From: Chara braunii
Taxonomy: Eukaryota > Streptophyta > Charophyceae > Charales > Characeae
DNA length: 62,220 nucleotides
Assembly: GCA_003427395.1 (NCBI GenBank)
Contig: BFEA01000069.1
Span: 3,240,196 to 3,302,415, forward strand
Direction: 5' to 3'
Shown: piece by piece, positions 9,913 to 21,078 of the stretch
Position numbering within the stretch: position 1 is the first letter of the stretch
Layout of the letters: each line of letters begins with the position of its first letter
Notes under the pieces: model-generated
What the model was told of the DNA's origin: nothing
What the model saw: only the letters and a program-made list of their open reading frames with translations
Database searches by the model: none
Position numbers and translations under genes: made by a program

Positions 9913-10216
9913 TCTCAGTGAACAGGACAGTCGCCAGTCGCGGCACCAGCGGGTCCGGCGTGATGTGCCCAAAAGTGACTGTCTCCCACCGAACACCGCT
10001 CACCAGCATCGTTATGGCTGTATCTGGCCAGAAAGATAGCTTGTCCAGATTGAACTTCATGAGGAGCGTGCGTTCTGTTGGGGGGACTAAGGGGCCTACG
10101 ATATTGCCACTTAGAAAGAGCCAAAACTTGGGCCCGATGCCCAGCATGTGTCGCTCCCAACAAATAGATCGGAGCTCTGTATAAAAAAAAAAAAAAAAAA
10201 CTTGGTTCGCCTCCAC
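9913..10216 (-). pseudogene. Unrecognised coding-like segment
   Basis: About 95 codons of ordinary-looking protein (blocks such as GPKFWLFLSGN and VRWETVTFGH) are open on the minus strand, with an A-run on the plus strand at 10184-10201 at its start and the T-tract insert at its end. I do not recognise it. It could be a captured exon or a retroposon gene remnant. An overlapping plus-strand frame is also open, so coding status is uncertain. Confidence 0.3.
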
Positions 10217-10251
10217 AGATTTACATTTCTGATTGATACCAGCGGCCCTTA

Positions 10252-10351
10252 GGGCATCGCCAATGAGAATGAACTTCTGGCTAGAACATGGCCAGATGTG
10301 CCCGCCACATTTTTGTCTCTTTCACATTTGGGCAGTAGTTTGGCAAGGCCC
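10252..10351. mobile_element. Short MITE, family M3, copy B
   Basis: A 100-bp element starting gggcatcgcc and ending ggcaaggccc, with TTA on both sides (10249-10251 and 10352-10354). It has the M3 core (gagaatgaacttctggctag, then catttttgtct). The TTA duplication places family M3 with the Harbinger-type MITEs. Confidence 0.75.
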
Positions 10352-10427
10352 TTATCCAGCCTCGACGGAAATTTCCCGGAAACTGAATTGCATTTGCATA
10401 TTCAGCTTCAAGGACGGGGATAGACTA

Positions 10428-10460
<33 letters not shown>

Positions 10461-10552
10461 GGGGGAATAGACGGTTTGAGTTTCGCAAAGCCCCAGGCTG
10501 CCGTCTTCCCCGGAACGCAGCGCAACCTCACGATGAATGTGTACAGGGCTGT

Positions 10553-10640
10553 GGGCCTGCCTCCACCACTCACCAAGTGTGCAAAATGAGAATGAATCTT
10601 CCTCTAGAACATGGAAAAATATGCTGTCATGGCAGCATCT
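10553..10640. mobile_element. Short MITE, family M3, copy C (left part only)
   Basis: Starts gggcctgcctccaccactca and carries the M3 core (gaatgaatcttcctctagaa, then catggaaaaatat). Similarity is lost after about 10640, so the right end is missing. Confidence 0.65.
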
Positions 10641-10931
10641 CTCAGAGAATGGCTGGGAAACGTACGGCCCATTTCAACTGCCAGAACCCATGGCTCGCAG
10701 GGCCTGCGCCCCAAGCTTCGCGGATGCATCTGGCCACTGCCGCCAGGGGTTCATGGCATCCCTCCGTGTTAACGGCCTCTCTATTTTTTTATTTTTATTT
10801 TTTATTATGAATAGAATCCACTGGAGGCCGGGGACCTCACACTCACAATTCTACCCGGTATGCACTGGCAGCATTACTCAGCTTCGGCTCTGCTGGAAAC
10901 CGGGTCTGGAGTCCCATAGCAAACACCGACT

Positions 10932-11600
10932 TTAGCCAGCCTCAGGGAAGCCTGAACCGCCTAGACCGGTTTCCCACCACGCACCCTTCTATCCTAAATA
11001 AAGCAAGAATTGACCAAAGGATAGCCATGGATACAGTCCATGTTTGCTTCTTAGTTACTCTTAAGCTGACTACAAGCGAATAGCATTCCCACCACTAATG
11101 GCTGCACTCACACTGCCTCCGTTGTGCCGCTGCCGCGGTGTTGCCTTACAAGACCATAGTCATCATGAGTGGAAGATGTGTAACGTGTTTTCCAAGAAAA
11201 AAAAGAGAATTCTTGACCCAACAAAAGTAGAACCCAAAAATATGACCACCAAAGGACTAAACCAACCAAGTGTACTATTTAGCAGCAAAATACTTTATGA
11301 AAAACATTTTTTATTGTGAAATGGAATTCCACCTGAAGGAAGCCTGAACCACCTAGATGGGTTTCCCACCTTGCATCCTTGGATCCTGAATAAGAACAAC
11401 AACCAATGAAGAGGATCACCATGGTTACAGTTCAAGTTTGCTTCCTAGTCGCCCTTCTGCTGACTACAAGCATATAGCGCTCCCACCACTAACAGCGGCA
11501 CTCGCACTGCCTCCGTAGTGCCACTGCCTGTAGATGCTAGCTCACAAGTGGGGGACAGAGAAAGTGTTTTCCAGAAGAGGTTCGATCCAACAGACAAACC
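10932..11600. repeat. Diverged tandem duplication, about 392-bp period
   Basis: The block from about 10946 (ggaagcctgaaccgcctaga) to 11230 is repeated from 11338 (ggaagcctgaaccacctaga) to about 11600, with matching landmarks (tttcccacc, ctgactacaagc, cactgcctccgt, gtgttttcca). A weaker third partial copy lies near 12430-12500. No open frame is conserved between copies. Confidence 0.75.
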
Positions 11601-12888
11601 TTAAACACAGAAGTTCAGAGAATGATGTGAAGTGCTGATATGACGACTCATTGGCTGACACGGTCAGATAATCCGGCCTACAGTACGGCGTGTTCTGAAG
11701 ATGCGGGCAGATGCACTACCCTAAATCCACTCATAGGCCAGACCCTCTGACCCAGGGCTTGAAACTTGAAAGAGTCAATCCAACAACGAGAGGGATGACC
11801 CGGCTATAAGACATGCACCTAAATACTACCAACATCTAACCAATCAAGAGATGCTACATGTTATGACACCCATCCTCATACAAATCCTACAGGAGCAGTA
11901 GCAGAAGCTTCATGAATTCAGCCTTACTTACTGGCAAATATATTGGAAACAAATAGCAAACAGTAACGAAAGCTCAACAGGTCACAGCTAAAATGAAAAA
12001 CTATCCTTGGAATTACAATTAGATACAGATAGAGGGTCACTGCAAGAAGCGCCCAGTCAAATTCAACGGAGAGACCAAACATATGCATCAGAACAGAGGA
12101 AACAATTGATGCGGTCGGAGTTAAACTAGTCATGACTCATGAGCGTATTGAAGAAAATAATCCTGAAATTATTACGAAAAAGGAACTTCAAAACACCATA
12201 AATCTAACACCAGTAATGGCTGGATGCAGTAAGTCAAAATCAACGACGACAAAGACTATATCCTATTCCTTAGTTCTGCGAAAATGAACAGGTAGGAACG
12301 GCCAACAGGTATCATGGCCGAGTACAGAGCTTTCCAGCCGGACATGGAAGCAAGTGGATCTAAGCTATTACTGTGTCTGGTTTCATACACTTAAATTCTT
12401 GCTCTTCATGATCTGTCCTGCCCTTGCTCGTATCAGCAGCAGTCCCACCGCCATTGCAAGCTCTCACACTGCTTCCGCAAGCGCTGCTGCCTTAACTGCT
12501 GGCATGCTGAAGTACTTTGTCATGCAATAGGAATGATGAGCCCGAGGTTGCCTCTGAAGCCTGGCATCGTGACGACTGCCAGACTCTACACAAATTCTGC
12601 TGCATGTGGTCAGAAAATTCGCCAGCTTCAACCAAAGTCATGTAGGGTACAGCGGTGTGAAAGGATAACAGAGAACGGAACACTCATCCATGCATTACTC
12701 ACGGATGGAAGCGCCATCATGACGATGATGAGAGTGCAACCCACAGCTAAATAGCATGAAAAACCTTGGCCGTGCTGCTTGCGCCCCAGTGAAAGATTAG
12801 GTCTTCATCCTCGTACTGGCAGAAGCGCCGCCTCTCTATTTTTTTCCTAGCGGGGAAAGGTACTAGCCATGTATTGAACACTTTTTTT
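11601..12888. other. No recognised gene
   Basis: A short minus-strand frame at 11924-12133 encodes a hydrophobic stretch (WALLAVTLYLYLIVIP) that might be a transmembrane exon, but I see no supporting splice structure. The rest lacks convincing coding signal. Confidence 0.35.
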
Positions 12889-13160
12889 GGGAAAAGTCAT
12901 AAAACCTCCCAGGGAAGAAACCTTTCTGTCCATTTCCCCGCAAACGAGAAAAAAAGTGCAGTAGGTCCCAAAATCACTTTTGGTGTCATTTTTGCACCCT
13001 GGCTGGGCCGGTAACGGCCGTTGTCTAAAAATGGCGGGAAAGTGTTTTGCAGGGTGCAAAAATGACGCCCAAAGTGATGTTGGGGTCTGCGGCACCTTTT
13101 TCCCCATTTGGAGAGAAATGGATACAACGGTTTCGTCGTGGGGAGATTTATGACTTTCCC
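12889..13160. mobile_element. Fold-back MITE with about 120-bp arms
   Basis: GGGAAAAGTCATAAA at the left is answered by TTTATGACTTTCCC at the right. The arms stay complementary with mismatches to about 13010 and 13040 (tcatttttgcaccctg / cagggtgcaaaaatga), leaving a loop of about 40 bp. Both ends sit in T-runs, so the target duplication cannot be read reliably. Non-coding. Confidence 0.8.
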
Positions 13161-13245
13161 ATTTTTTTTACCCTATAGAGTTCCCTGCGTAATAGGCTGG
13201 CCTCTTCAGAAGGCCGAGCTTTACCGGGTTGGAATGTACATCTAT

Positions 13246-13367
13246 GAGCCTGGCTCCACTACTTTCGAAATGTGCAAAACAAGAGTGAATCTTCACCTAG
13301 AACATGGAAAGATACACCGCCATGATTTTTGTCTTTTGTGTATTTTGAGAGTAGTGGAGCGAGGCCG
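13246..13367. mobile_element. Short MITE, family M3, copy D
   Basis: Ends gagcctggctccactact and agtagtggagcgaggccgc are inverted and share the wider GG-CTCGCTCCACTACT end consensus with the MITE at 1107. The M3 core is present (gagtgaatcttcacctagaa, then catggaaagatacacc). Confidence 0.75.
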
Positions 13368-13832
13368 CATTGCTTCGTACTGCTAACAGGGTGACTAGCA
13401 TCCAACTGCCCGCCAGTTGATTTTTGTTGTCGCCTTCTTTTCCAGCCTGCTGCTTGCTGGATTCTCCAATCTATCTATAATAAGATAGAGGAATGCACTC
13501 TAGAACGTTGGGCTGCAATCTACTATCAATGGGATGAATGCCTCTAGTTATTGTGCAGTGACAGTGTCCTCCGTAGCTGTCATACTAAGGTAAACCGCAA
13601 GTACACCGCCCAGGTAAACTTTAGACTAGAAAATGACACCCTCCTAAACGTTAGGCGACTCACCCCACAGCGGGTCTGGGGCCACGCAGGAAAAAAAGTT
13701 GTCCCACGCTTTACGGATGGCGTGGGCGCCGCACGGAGAAAAAAAAAAGGTTCTGCCTTGCCTGGAGTAAATCCGCCTGGGGCCACACAGGAAAAAACGT
13801 TGTCGCATCGGTTCGTCAGTCTTCCGTGAACC
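13368..13832. other. No recognised gene
   Basis: Has a short direct repeat, ggccacgcaggaaaaaa/ggccacacaggaaaaaa (about 13681 and 13781). No coding signal that I trust. Confidence 0.35.
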
Positions 13833-13887
<55 letters not shown>

Positions 13888-13903
13888 CCAGAGAGAGAGA
13901 GAG

Positions 13904-13966
<63 letters not shown>

Positions 13967-14180
13967 TGCCACTGCTTCCGCTGCCCCCCGCTCGAACCCT
14001 GACTGCTCGCTATCTTTCCTCCATCCGCGTCCTGTCGATTTCAGCCAGACCACCGCCCCCCCCCCCCAACCTCTTCTGTTCCTCCTTTCTCTCTCCGCGC
14101 CCCCTCCTACCCGACCTGCCTTCGCCATCACCCACATCTTCCACCATCTCCGTCCCCATCTGCGCTTCATCCTCTGATGT

Positions 14181-14238
<58 letters not shown>

Positions 14239-14341
14239 GAGAGAGAGAGAGAGAGAGAGTGGAAGAACTCACCGCGCAATCAAGAAGAGCGATGACATTC
14301 CTCGCCTACTGTCGACGGAACAACAACAGCGGCGACGAATG

Positions 14342-14395
<54 letters not shown>
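13833..14395. repeat. Cluster of (GT)n/(GA)n microsatellites
   Basis: Compound tracts: (GT)n then (GA)n at 13833-13963, (TG)n then (GA)n at 14178-14259, and (GA)n at 14341-14393. The same switch from GT to GA in two neighbours suggests local duplication. Long reading frames over them are periodicity artefacts. Confidence 0.9.
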
Positions 14396-14397
<2 letters not shown>

Positions 14398-14608
14398 TGG
14401 CGGCCCGCGGAAACCCTACTGCGGGACCTCCGCAGGCGATGGTCGTTCGCGCGTCGAGGCCAGGTGCTCCTCTGCGAAGCCGGTCGTCCGTCAGCAACGA
14501 TCCACCGGCAACCGCACAGCACCGACCGGCCCACTGCCACGCACCAACCCGTCGGCGGTGGGACCCGGTAGCGTTTCCACAACGCAGGCGCTTTCCAGGA
14601 ACAAAAAA

Positions 14609-14660
14609 AATGTCCGACCAAAAAATGTCCGACCAAAAAATGTCCGACCAAAAAAAAAAA
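14609..14660. repeat. 15-bp tandem repeat, three copies
   Basis: The unit tgtccgaccaaaaaa is repeated three times and then grades into poly(A). The words tccgacc also recur in the TIR element at 18320-18813. Confidence 0.85.
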
Positions 14661-14918
14661 AAAAAAAAAACATAAAAATATACAAAATTGCAAATGGTCC
14701 CCACTGTTGGGAATCGCTGCCGAGCCTCTGCCGACCCCCGAAAACTTCGGGTACTGGCCAGCATCTCGTAATTTCCCAACACTGGGGGATGTACTGGTGG
14801 TTTAAGGAGTTAGTCATTTCTTTGTTCCAGAAAAAGAGGCTCAGATGTACTCGTGGTGTAAGAGCGGCTACATACTTGCCAATGCATATTCCATCCCCCA
14901 ACTGCAGGTGATTTTTCA
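14661..14918. other. Non-coding with one MITE-like end
   Basis: Contains an A-run, a small hairpin (cccgaaaacttcggg, 14736-14750) and a single end tgtactggtggtttaa (14790-14805) related to the TTAA MITE family, with no partner end that I can find. Confidence 0.4.
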
Positions 14919-15446
14919 TGTTGTTGATATCCAGTGCCGGCACCGTGAACGTGGCCGGCGGCCTCGGTCAGTGAATGGTGACCGGCCAGTCATATGCACC
15001 TGCGGCCGTTCACGGTGACCGGCTAAACCATGAGAGCGCAATGGGGTTTTGTTTTTTTTTTTTGTCCGGCTCACCCCGCCACCGTTGCGGCCTCGCCACA
15101 AGACCCACATCGTAATGACATTAAAAAAAAATACAAAATTAAAAAAAATCGAAATAACCTACAAAACAACAAACAAAAATGCTTAGTTTGGCTGGTTGTC
15201 TTTTTTTTTCTAATTAAAAAAATATTGATCCTGAAAAAAAATTAAAACAATATGGGGGGGTACCCTCCGATGACCATCACCTTCCTACAAAAAAAAAAAA
15301 AAACTTCCCCAGCCAAAAACAAAAAAAAAACCCTTTCCGCTTCCCATGACTGCCGTGACCGCCCACCGGTCACGATTGTCCTGAACGTTGACGGGGTTCG
15401 GTCACAGACCTCCCCGTTCATGAACGGGGGTATGGCACAGGTGATA
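14919..15446. mobile_element. TIR-bounded repeat family T2, copy 1
   Basis: Begins gttgatatccagtgccggca and ends gcacaggtgatatcaac, inverted and imperfect. The inner sequence is rich in gtgaacg/cgttcac and accggtcac words. A second copy at 38240-38700 keeps the same order: caccgtgaacgtg, gcgcggtg/gcgcaatg plus T-run, ccggctcaccccgccac, gtaatgacatta, acaaacaaaa, taccctccgatgacc. No coding capacity. Confidence 0.75.
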
Positions 15447-15769
15447 TCAACTGCCTAATGCTTAATTGTATCTAAACAAGGTAGCACATGAACAGCGGCT
15501 ATGTGTTCCTTTTTCTTTTTCAGCAAAAACGTTGTTGGTAACACTGTATACACACCCACATGTGATAAAAAATACAATGTAGTTATAGGTTTACTCGCGC
15601 AGCATAACCACATCGCATAACAGCACGACCACACTTCGTGCTACAGACATTCAGAATCTCCTCCATGCTACTCAGTCTGTGATGTGAGCATTTGCTAACT
15701 TCTCAAACATACTAAAACTAAGCTCAGAAAAACCCGCAAGCGGGTACCTGCACTCTATTCGGGTCGCCA
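15447..15769. other. No recognised gene
   Basis: AT-balanced sequence without an open frame or repeat that I can identify. Confidence 0.35.
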
Positions 15770-16200
15770 GATTCCCACAAAAAAGTTATGCAGAACCCTA
15801 CCGTTCAAGTTTGTAAGTCCCCTGCAATGGCCTGCATCTAGGCCTGGTATCGCAGTGACTCCCGCCATGCTCAAGTTCACAAAACGTTACCAAGGCCTAG
15901 GGCCGCACTCGTCTCAGACAGATACGCGAACACCTTCTGAAGATATTACGCCATGGTATGGAAAGCATAAAAAAGCCCAAAAAGTCATAAAAGACAAATT
16001 ACGAGTCGTCATTGGACGGACATTCAGTCACCACTTATGCACATGTTGCAGCTCGAGACAGGCTCGATGATCTACCGAAGCTCATCACTTCCAGATCTTC
16101 CATGTCGGTCATGTACTGGTGCTAGTTTATCCTTCTCGTTGGTGTTACTCAAGATCCTGTATATGGTGTCGATCATAGTGACAACTCTTTCTTCTTTTGG
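15770..16200 (-). repeat. Shared 3' region of an unknown element, copy 1
   Basis: Matches 21530-21870 in order (agtyatgcagaac, catctaggcctg/catctaggcttg, ccttctgaagat, agtcataaaagayaaattac, atgtcggycatgta). It lies at the downstream end of the minus-strand coding remnant, so it is probably the 3' part of the same element. Confidence 0.65.
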
Positions 16201-17282
16201 GCCAAAAGTATTGACCCATCTTATTATCCTGAACGTTGGCTTATGTGGTTGTTCCGACATACTTTCTACGTTCTTGAACTTTTGCATGGTTACAATCTGA
16301 GTAGGTTTTTCGAAAACAAAAATTCTCATTTCGAAGAAAATCCACAATCTTGCTATCAGGATCTGTTCTTTCCTATCTTCGGGCGTCGTTTGACACTCCT
16401 TGGGGAGGTGAAATCCATAAGGACGCGCTCGTTCCACCTGTCCTTGGGGACGAAATTGAAAACAAAATGTGAAAAGGCCACAAGAAAAATTTCTTCTCGC
16501 GTCCTTGTGGCCCCAGCCAAAATTTCCTTATCCCCTAGGGACCTCGCCAGGTCCGTGAAGCTCAAGGAACTGTGATTCACGGTGTGGCAAAGACATGCGT
16601 CGACGGAGAGTTTCAGTTCTTGGGTGGTCCAGATGTGGTCCAACAGCGTTAGCACGGACATCCACGCCCTCCAACGTCTGCGTAGTCCCCCAACGGCCCC
16701 CAACGGCTACTGTTGGCGGTGGGCCTCTATCAGGCGTTGTTGTTTTCGGTCGGGATCATGCGGTCTCCTGCACTCGAGGAACGTCCGCAACGGTAGGAAA
16801 ATATTATTTTCCCGGTGGCGCCTTCAGTCCATCCGAGGAAGAGGTTTCTGCACGAGCATTATATTCCCAGACGTGTCATCAAATGGTGCACGTCCGACAA
16901 GACTCTTGCCTTCTCGGACGTCGTGTGCGACACGTCCGACAACAGATGTGGCATTACTGCCCTTTCCACCGTGGAGTTCATGGCCTACCTGTACCGCAGG
17001 CTCCCTCTGCTGCTCCTCGTCACTGTGCTGCTTCAATTAGTCCCTCTGGTGCTCCTCAACGTTGTGCTGCTTCTCGTTGAAGTAGTCATCCGTGGTGTCG
17101 TAGCATCGCAAAAGGTCTTTGCACGTCCCCCTGCTGCATTTGATCCACCACCTCAGTGTCGCTCGTGGAATGACGTCGCAACCCAGCGCATAGCACAGCT
17201 CAATGACAGCCTCTGAAGTTGCTGTGTAGTTGGGGCCGTCATCCGCAGCTTGCATCAGCGTCCTTCTTGGACACGTGCGCAA
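16072..17282 (-). pseudogene. Decayed coding remnant, probably of a transposable element
   Basis: Three minus-strand blocks have protein-like composition. 17282-16824 is one frame with a single stop (includes RWWIKCSRGTCKDLLRCYD). 16703-16356 includes LSFTDLARSLGDKEILAG and FVPKDRWNERVLM. 16437-16072 is in another frame (FRIIRWVNTFGPKEERVVTM). They overlap or abut in the order expected of one gene broken by frameshifts. I do not recognise the family. The downstream sequence is repeated at 21.5 kb, which favours a transposon gene over a host gene. Confidence 0.45.
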
Positions 17283-17489
17283 CTGCTCCTGAATTCGTCT
17301 CAGCGACCTCTCCTGCTGATAACGAAGAACAACGGTTCAAACGGCCGCCCTCACGGCTACCCGCTCAAGCGGTGTCAACAGCGCACGGCCTCCCTCTCCG
17401 CCGCTCTCCACCGCCACCACCTCCGCAGGGATGACGTCTCCGCTGAAACTCAATCCTCTCACCCCAGGGGGAGAGAGGGGGGGGGTCGG

Positions 17490-17491
<2 letters not shown>
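17283..17491. other. Non-coding, upstream of microsatellite
   Basis: Short stretch without a convincing frame. Confidence 0.3.
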
Positions 17492-17528
<37 letters not shown>

Positions 17529-17529
17529 N

Positions 17530-17609
<80 letters not shown>

Positions 17610-17715
17610 GCAGGGGAGGCAGTGGGAGGCTGGGAGCGGGGGACTGCGGCGGGAGGTAGCGGGAGCATGGTAAGCAGCGGGAGCGGTAGCGGGAGAGGCA
17701 GCAGGAGCGGAGGAC

Positions 17716-17788
<73 letters not shown>
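17492..17788. repeat. (GA)n with embedded N, then (GT)n
   Basis: (GA)n spans 17492-17607 with one unresolved base at 17529. A GGGAGC-rich spacer follows, then (GT)n at 17719-17788. The N probably marks an uncertain join in the tract, so its true length is unknown. Confidence 0.9.
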
Positions 17789-17791
<3 letters not shown>

Positions 17792-19723
17792 GGTACAAGG
17801 CTAAACCCCCGCGAGTACAGTCGCGGCCAGCTGCACGGAGAAAACACATCAAAGAATATACCAGGATATAAATCGTCCACTTCATCTGGCATGACCAAAA
17901 CAAGCAAACAAACAGAAGCTAAAATGCCCTAGTATTGAGGCAAAATAGGGTAGAACATGGGGAGGGGGCATAATGCAGCAAGCAGAAGGTAGTGCACAAT
18001 GAAGAGATGTACGAAGAGGCACTGAATGACAAGTAACAACAAAGCACCTAGGTTGGAGGGCACAGGGGAGGCGGGCGGGCACACAAACAAAGTAGCAAAA
18101 GACAAAGGCAGTGAGCTAAGAAACGAGTAGCAATCATGAAAGACATAGACATAGGCTAAAGGCCAGCAAGGCAAGCAGATATGTGACCCAAGTCGGCAAA
18201 AGCAATGACGGCAGGCCAAAAAGGGAAACAAGGCGGCAAACAACCTGCCACCCAAAACAGCAGCAAAGGAAGAAGAGGCAGCATAGAGCAGAAAGCAACA
18301 TAGCAAATGGTAAAAAAAGCTAGGTTGTTTTACCGGACGTCCGGGACCCCTGGGTTGTCCGACCGGACGTCTGGTCGGACGTCGGACGGTCTCGGACCAG
18401 CCAAGGGTTGTCCGACCTAGCGCAAAAAAAAAAAAAAAAAAAAAAAACAATTTGAAAAAAATCATGTGGCTTCTACCTTGCATAAGGTGTATGCCACCAA
18501 AATTTTGGCTCATTTGAGCCAGTAGAAAAAAAGATAAAAATCTTCAAAGTTTCTAATCCCCACCTATACCCCTCCTATCCCCACCAAAACCCCTCGTACC
18601 CCCCCCTCCCACCCCAAATAGCACCCTATAACCAAATGCTCAGAAAATTCTGAATTTTTTTATGGGGGGTCTCTATGGCATGCGCAACACTGTCATTTTT
18701 TTTTTTATTTTTTTTTTTTTTAATGCCAAAAAGTGGTTGTCCGGGATCCCGGACAACCCCCCTACCAGACGGTTGGGGGAGACGTCCGACCATCGGACGA
18801 CTGGTAACCTAGGAAAAAAGGGGAAACTGAAAAAAATAAAAACTAATGATAACAAGATTGTTTCGTCAGAATTGCACCGACTCATCAGGAGGCTGAACCC
18901 TCTACAATCTGCGGAATCACCGTATTTGATGGTTTGGGTCATGAATCCTTTGACCCTTGTTGAAGGCAGACTGTCCCCAAGAGGAACATAGCAGCGGGGC
19001 AGCAACCCTGTGAAGCACCAGGCAACACAGTAGAGGCAACACGGCTGCACAACGTCAAAAACGACTGCAAGGAACGACATGGTACGCAGCGCGGCAGCCG
19101 TGTAGTGAAGCACAAGGCAACACAAGCAAGGCAACAGCACTGCAGGAGACGACAGGGCGAGTGACCCAGCAGCTGGGCAACCATGGAGCGGAGCACAAGG
19201 CACCAGCAACAAGGCCACCAACCTACAGGGGACACAAGCGGCAAGCATTGAAGGCACGGCCAACGGATGAGCAGCATGGCCGCGGAGCAGCGTAGCGCAA
19301 GGCAACACCAACAACACGGCCACACCGCACAGTGAATGCATCAACCCGCAAAGAACCACACGCAAAGCAAGCAAGACAGGCAGCAGGGCAACGGCGGAGC
19401 GCAGACGAGGACGTCCACACATCCAACACGGAGCAAAGCAGCACATGACCTACTCACATCACGATAGAACCCTGCAGATTGTTGGTTCCCACCACCCACT
19501 GAGCCAGGGAGTCGCTCCGACGAACATTCGTCATCACCGACAGGCGACACAGACAACCCGAACCGAGCGGCCCCCCTAAGAGTGCAGTTGGCACTCCAAA
19601 CGAGGAACCACCGACTGTTTGGCACTACTTAAGGGTGCTAAGTTGGGCGCACAGAAAAATACTTAGAAAAAAACAGATGGAGGATAGATAACAGGAGAAA
19701 GACAGACAGGCACAAAAATGATT

Positions 19724-19756
<33 letters not shown>

Positions 19757-20894
19757 CACGCGCGCGGGGCTGAGTGCCTTAGGCTACTGTTGAAGCCGAA
19801 CAGACTAGCACATGGGAAGGGGGCAGGGAAGAACAAACAGGAGGTAATGCACACTGAGACGACGTACAAGGCACATAAATGGCACGCAACAATAAAACAC
19901 ATAGGCTGGAGGGCACAAAGGAGGTAGGTGGGCACAAAAACACGATTGGACAAGGCAAAGACAGTGAACTGAGAAATAAGTAGCACCAACGGAAACGGGC
20001 AAACCGTAAAAAATACCAAAAAAAATACAAATCCCAAGAAAGTCGACAGACCAAAAAAAAAAAAAAACTGATGATAACAAGATTGTTTTGTCGGAGTTGC
20101 AATGACTCAACCCTCGACAATCTGCGGAATCTCTGTATTTGACTGTCCCTAAGCGGAACATAGCAGCGAGCACCAACCCCGTGAAGCACCAGGCAACACA
20201 GTCGAGGCAACAAGGGTGCACAACGGCAAAAACGACTGCAAGGAACGACATAGCACGCAGAGCATGCAGAGCAGCAGCCGTGTAGTGAAGCACAAGGCAA
20301 CACAAGCAAGGCAACAGCACTGCAGGGGATGGCAAGGCAAGTGGACCAGCAATTGGGCAACCGTGGAGCGGTGCATGAGGCACCAACAACACTACCAACC
20401 TACAGGGCACACAAGCGGCAAACACGGAAGGCACAGCCAGCGGATGAGCAGCACGGCAGCGAAGCAGCGAAGCGCAAGGCAACACCAACAACACGGCCAC
20501 ACCACATAGCAAACACATCAATCTGCAAAGAACCACATGCAAGGCAAGCGGGACAGGCAGTAGGGCAGCGACGGAGCGCTAACGAGGACGTCCACACATC
20601 CAACATGGAGCAAAGTAGCACATGACCTACTCACATCACAATTGAACCCCGCAGACTGTTGGTTCCCACCACCCAATGAGCCAGGGAGTCACTCGAACGA
20701 ACATCCGTCATCACCGACAGGCAACAGAGACATCCCGAACCGAGCAGCCCCTATAAGAGTGCAGTAGGCACTCCAAACGAGGAACCGCAGACTGTTTGGC
20801 ACTACTTAAAGGTGCTCAGTTGGGCACACAAAAAAGTAAGAAAAAAATCAGGGGAAGAATAGACAACAGAAGAATGACTGACAAACATAAAACT

Positions 20895-20938
<44 letters not shown>
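17789..20938. repeat. Tandem segmental duplication, units ending in (GT)n
   Basis: Unit 1 (17789-19755) and unit 2 (19756-20938) share ordered landmarks: aggttggagggcacaggggagg / ggctggagggcacaaaggagg, tgataacaagattgttt, gcaacagcactgcagg, gaggacgtccacacatccaa, cactccaaacgaggaacc, and a terminal (GT)n. Unit 1 is longer because of a TIR element (18320-18813) and extra sequence before it. Another (GT)n lies just upstream at 17719, consistent with array units delimited by the microsatellite. Minus-strand Cys/Leu-rich frames over the A/C/G-rich part are compositional artefacts. Confidence 0.82.
18320..18813. mobile_element. TIR element inserted in segmental duplication unit 1
   Basis: Begins ctaggttgttttaccggacg and ends cgactggtaacctagg, with many gtccgac/gtcggac words near both ends and a perfect 22-bp palindrome centred on gggatccc (about 18736-18757). 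It is absent from unit 2, where the flanks join. The flanking aaaaaag on both sides could be the target duplication but is low in complexity. Non-coding. Confidence 0.75.
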
Positions 20939-20939
<1 letters not shown>

Positions 20940-21039
20940 CACACACGTGTGCGCAAGCGGCTCACCTGCCCGTGCTTTTTTTCGAAGATTAGTTGGTCAA
21001 ACTAATCAATAAATGAATCAATCGATAGTTTTCCACCGT

Positions 21040-21078
<39 letters not shown>

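Noticed and set aside
11924-12133. Transmembrane exon on the minus strand
   Set aside because: A single short hydrophobic frame without clear splice sites or partner exons.
13580-14295. Long frames across GA/GT microsatellites
   Set aside because: Dinucleotide repeats give Arg-Glu, Leu-Ser or Val-Cys strings in every frame. No protein evidence.
18673-20542. Two Cys/Leu/Val-rich minus-strand frames of about 250 codons
   Set aside because: They come from the A/C/G-biased composition of a duplicated non-coding unit. One runs through the TIR element, and the two copies do not preserve a common start or end.
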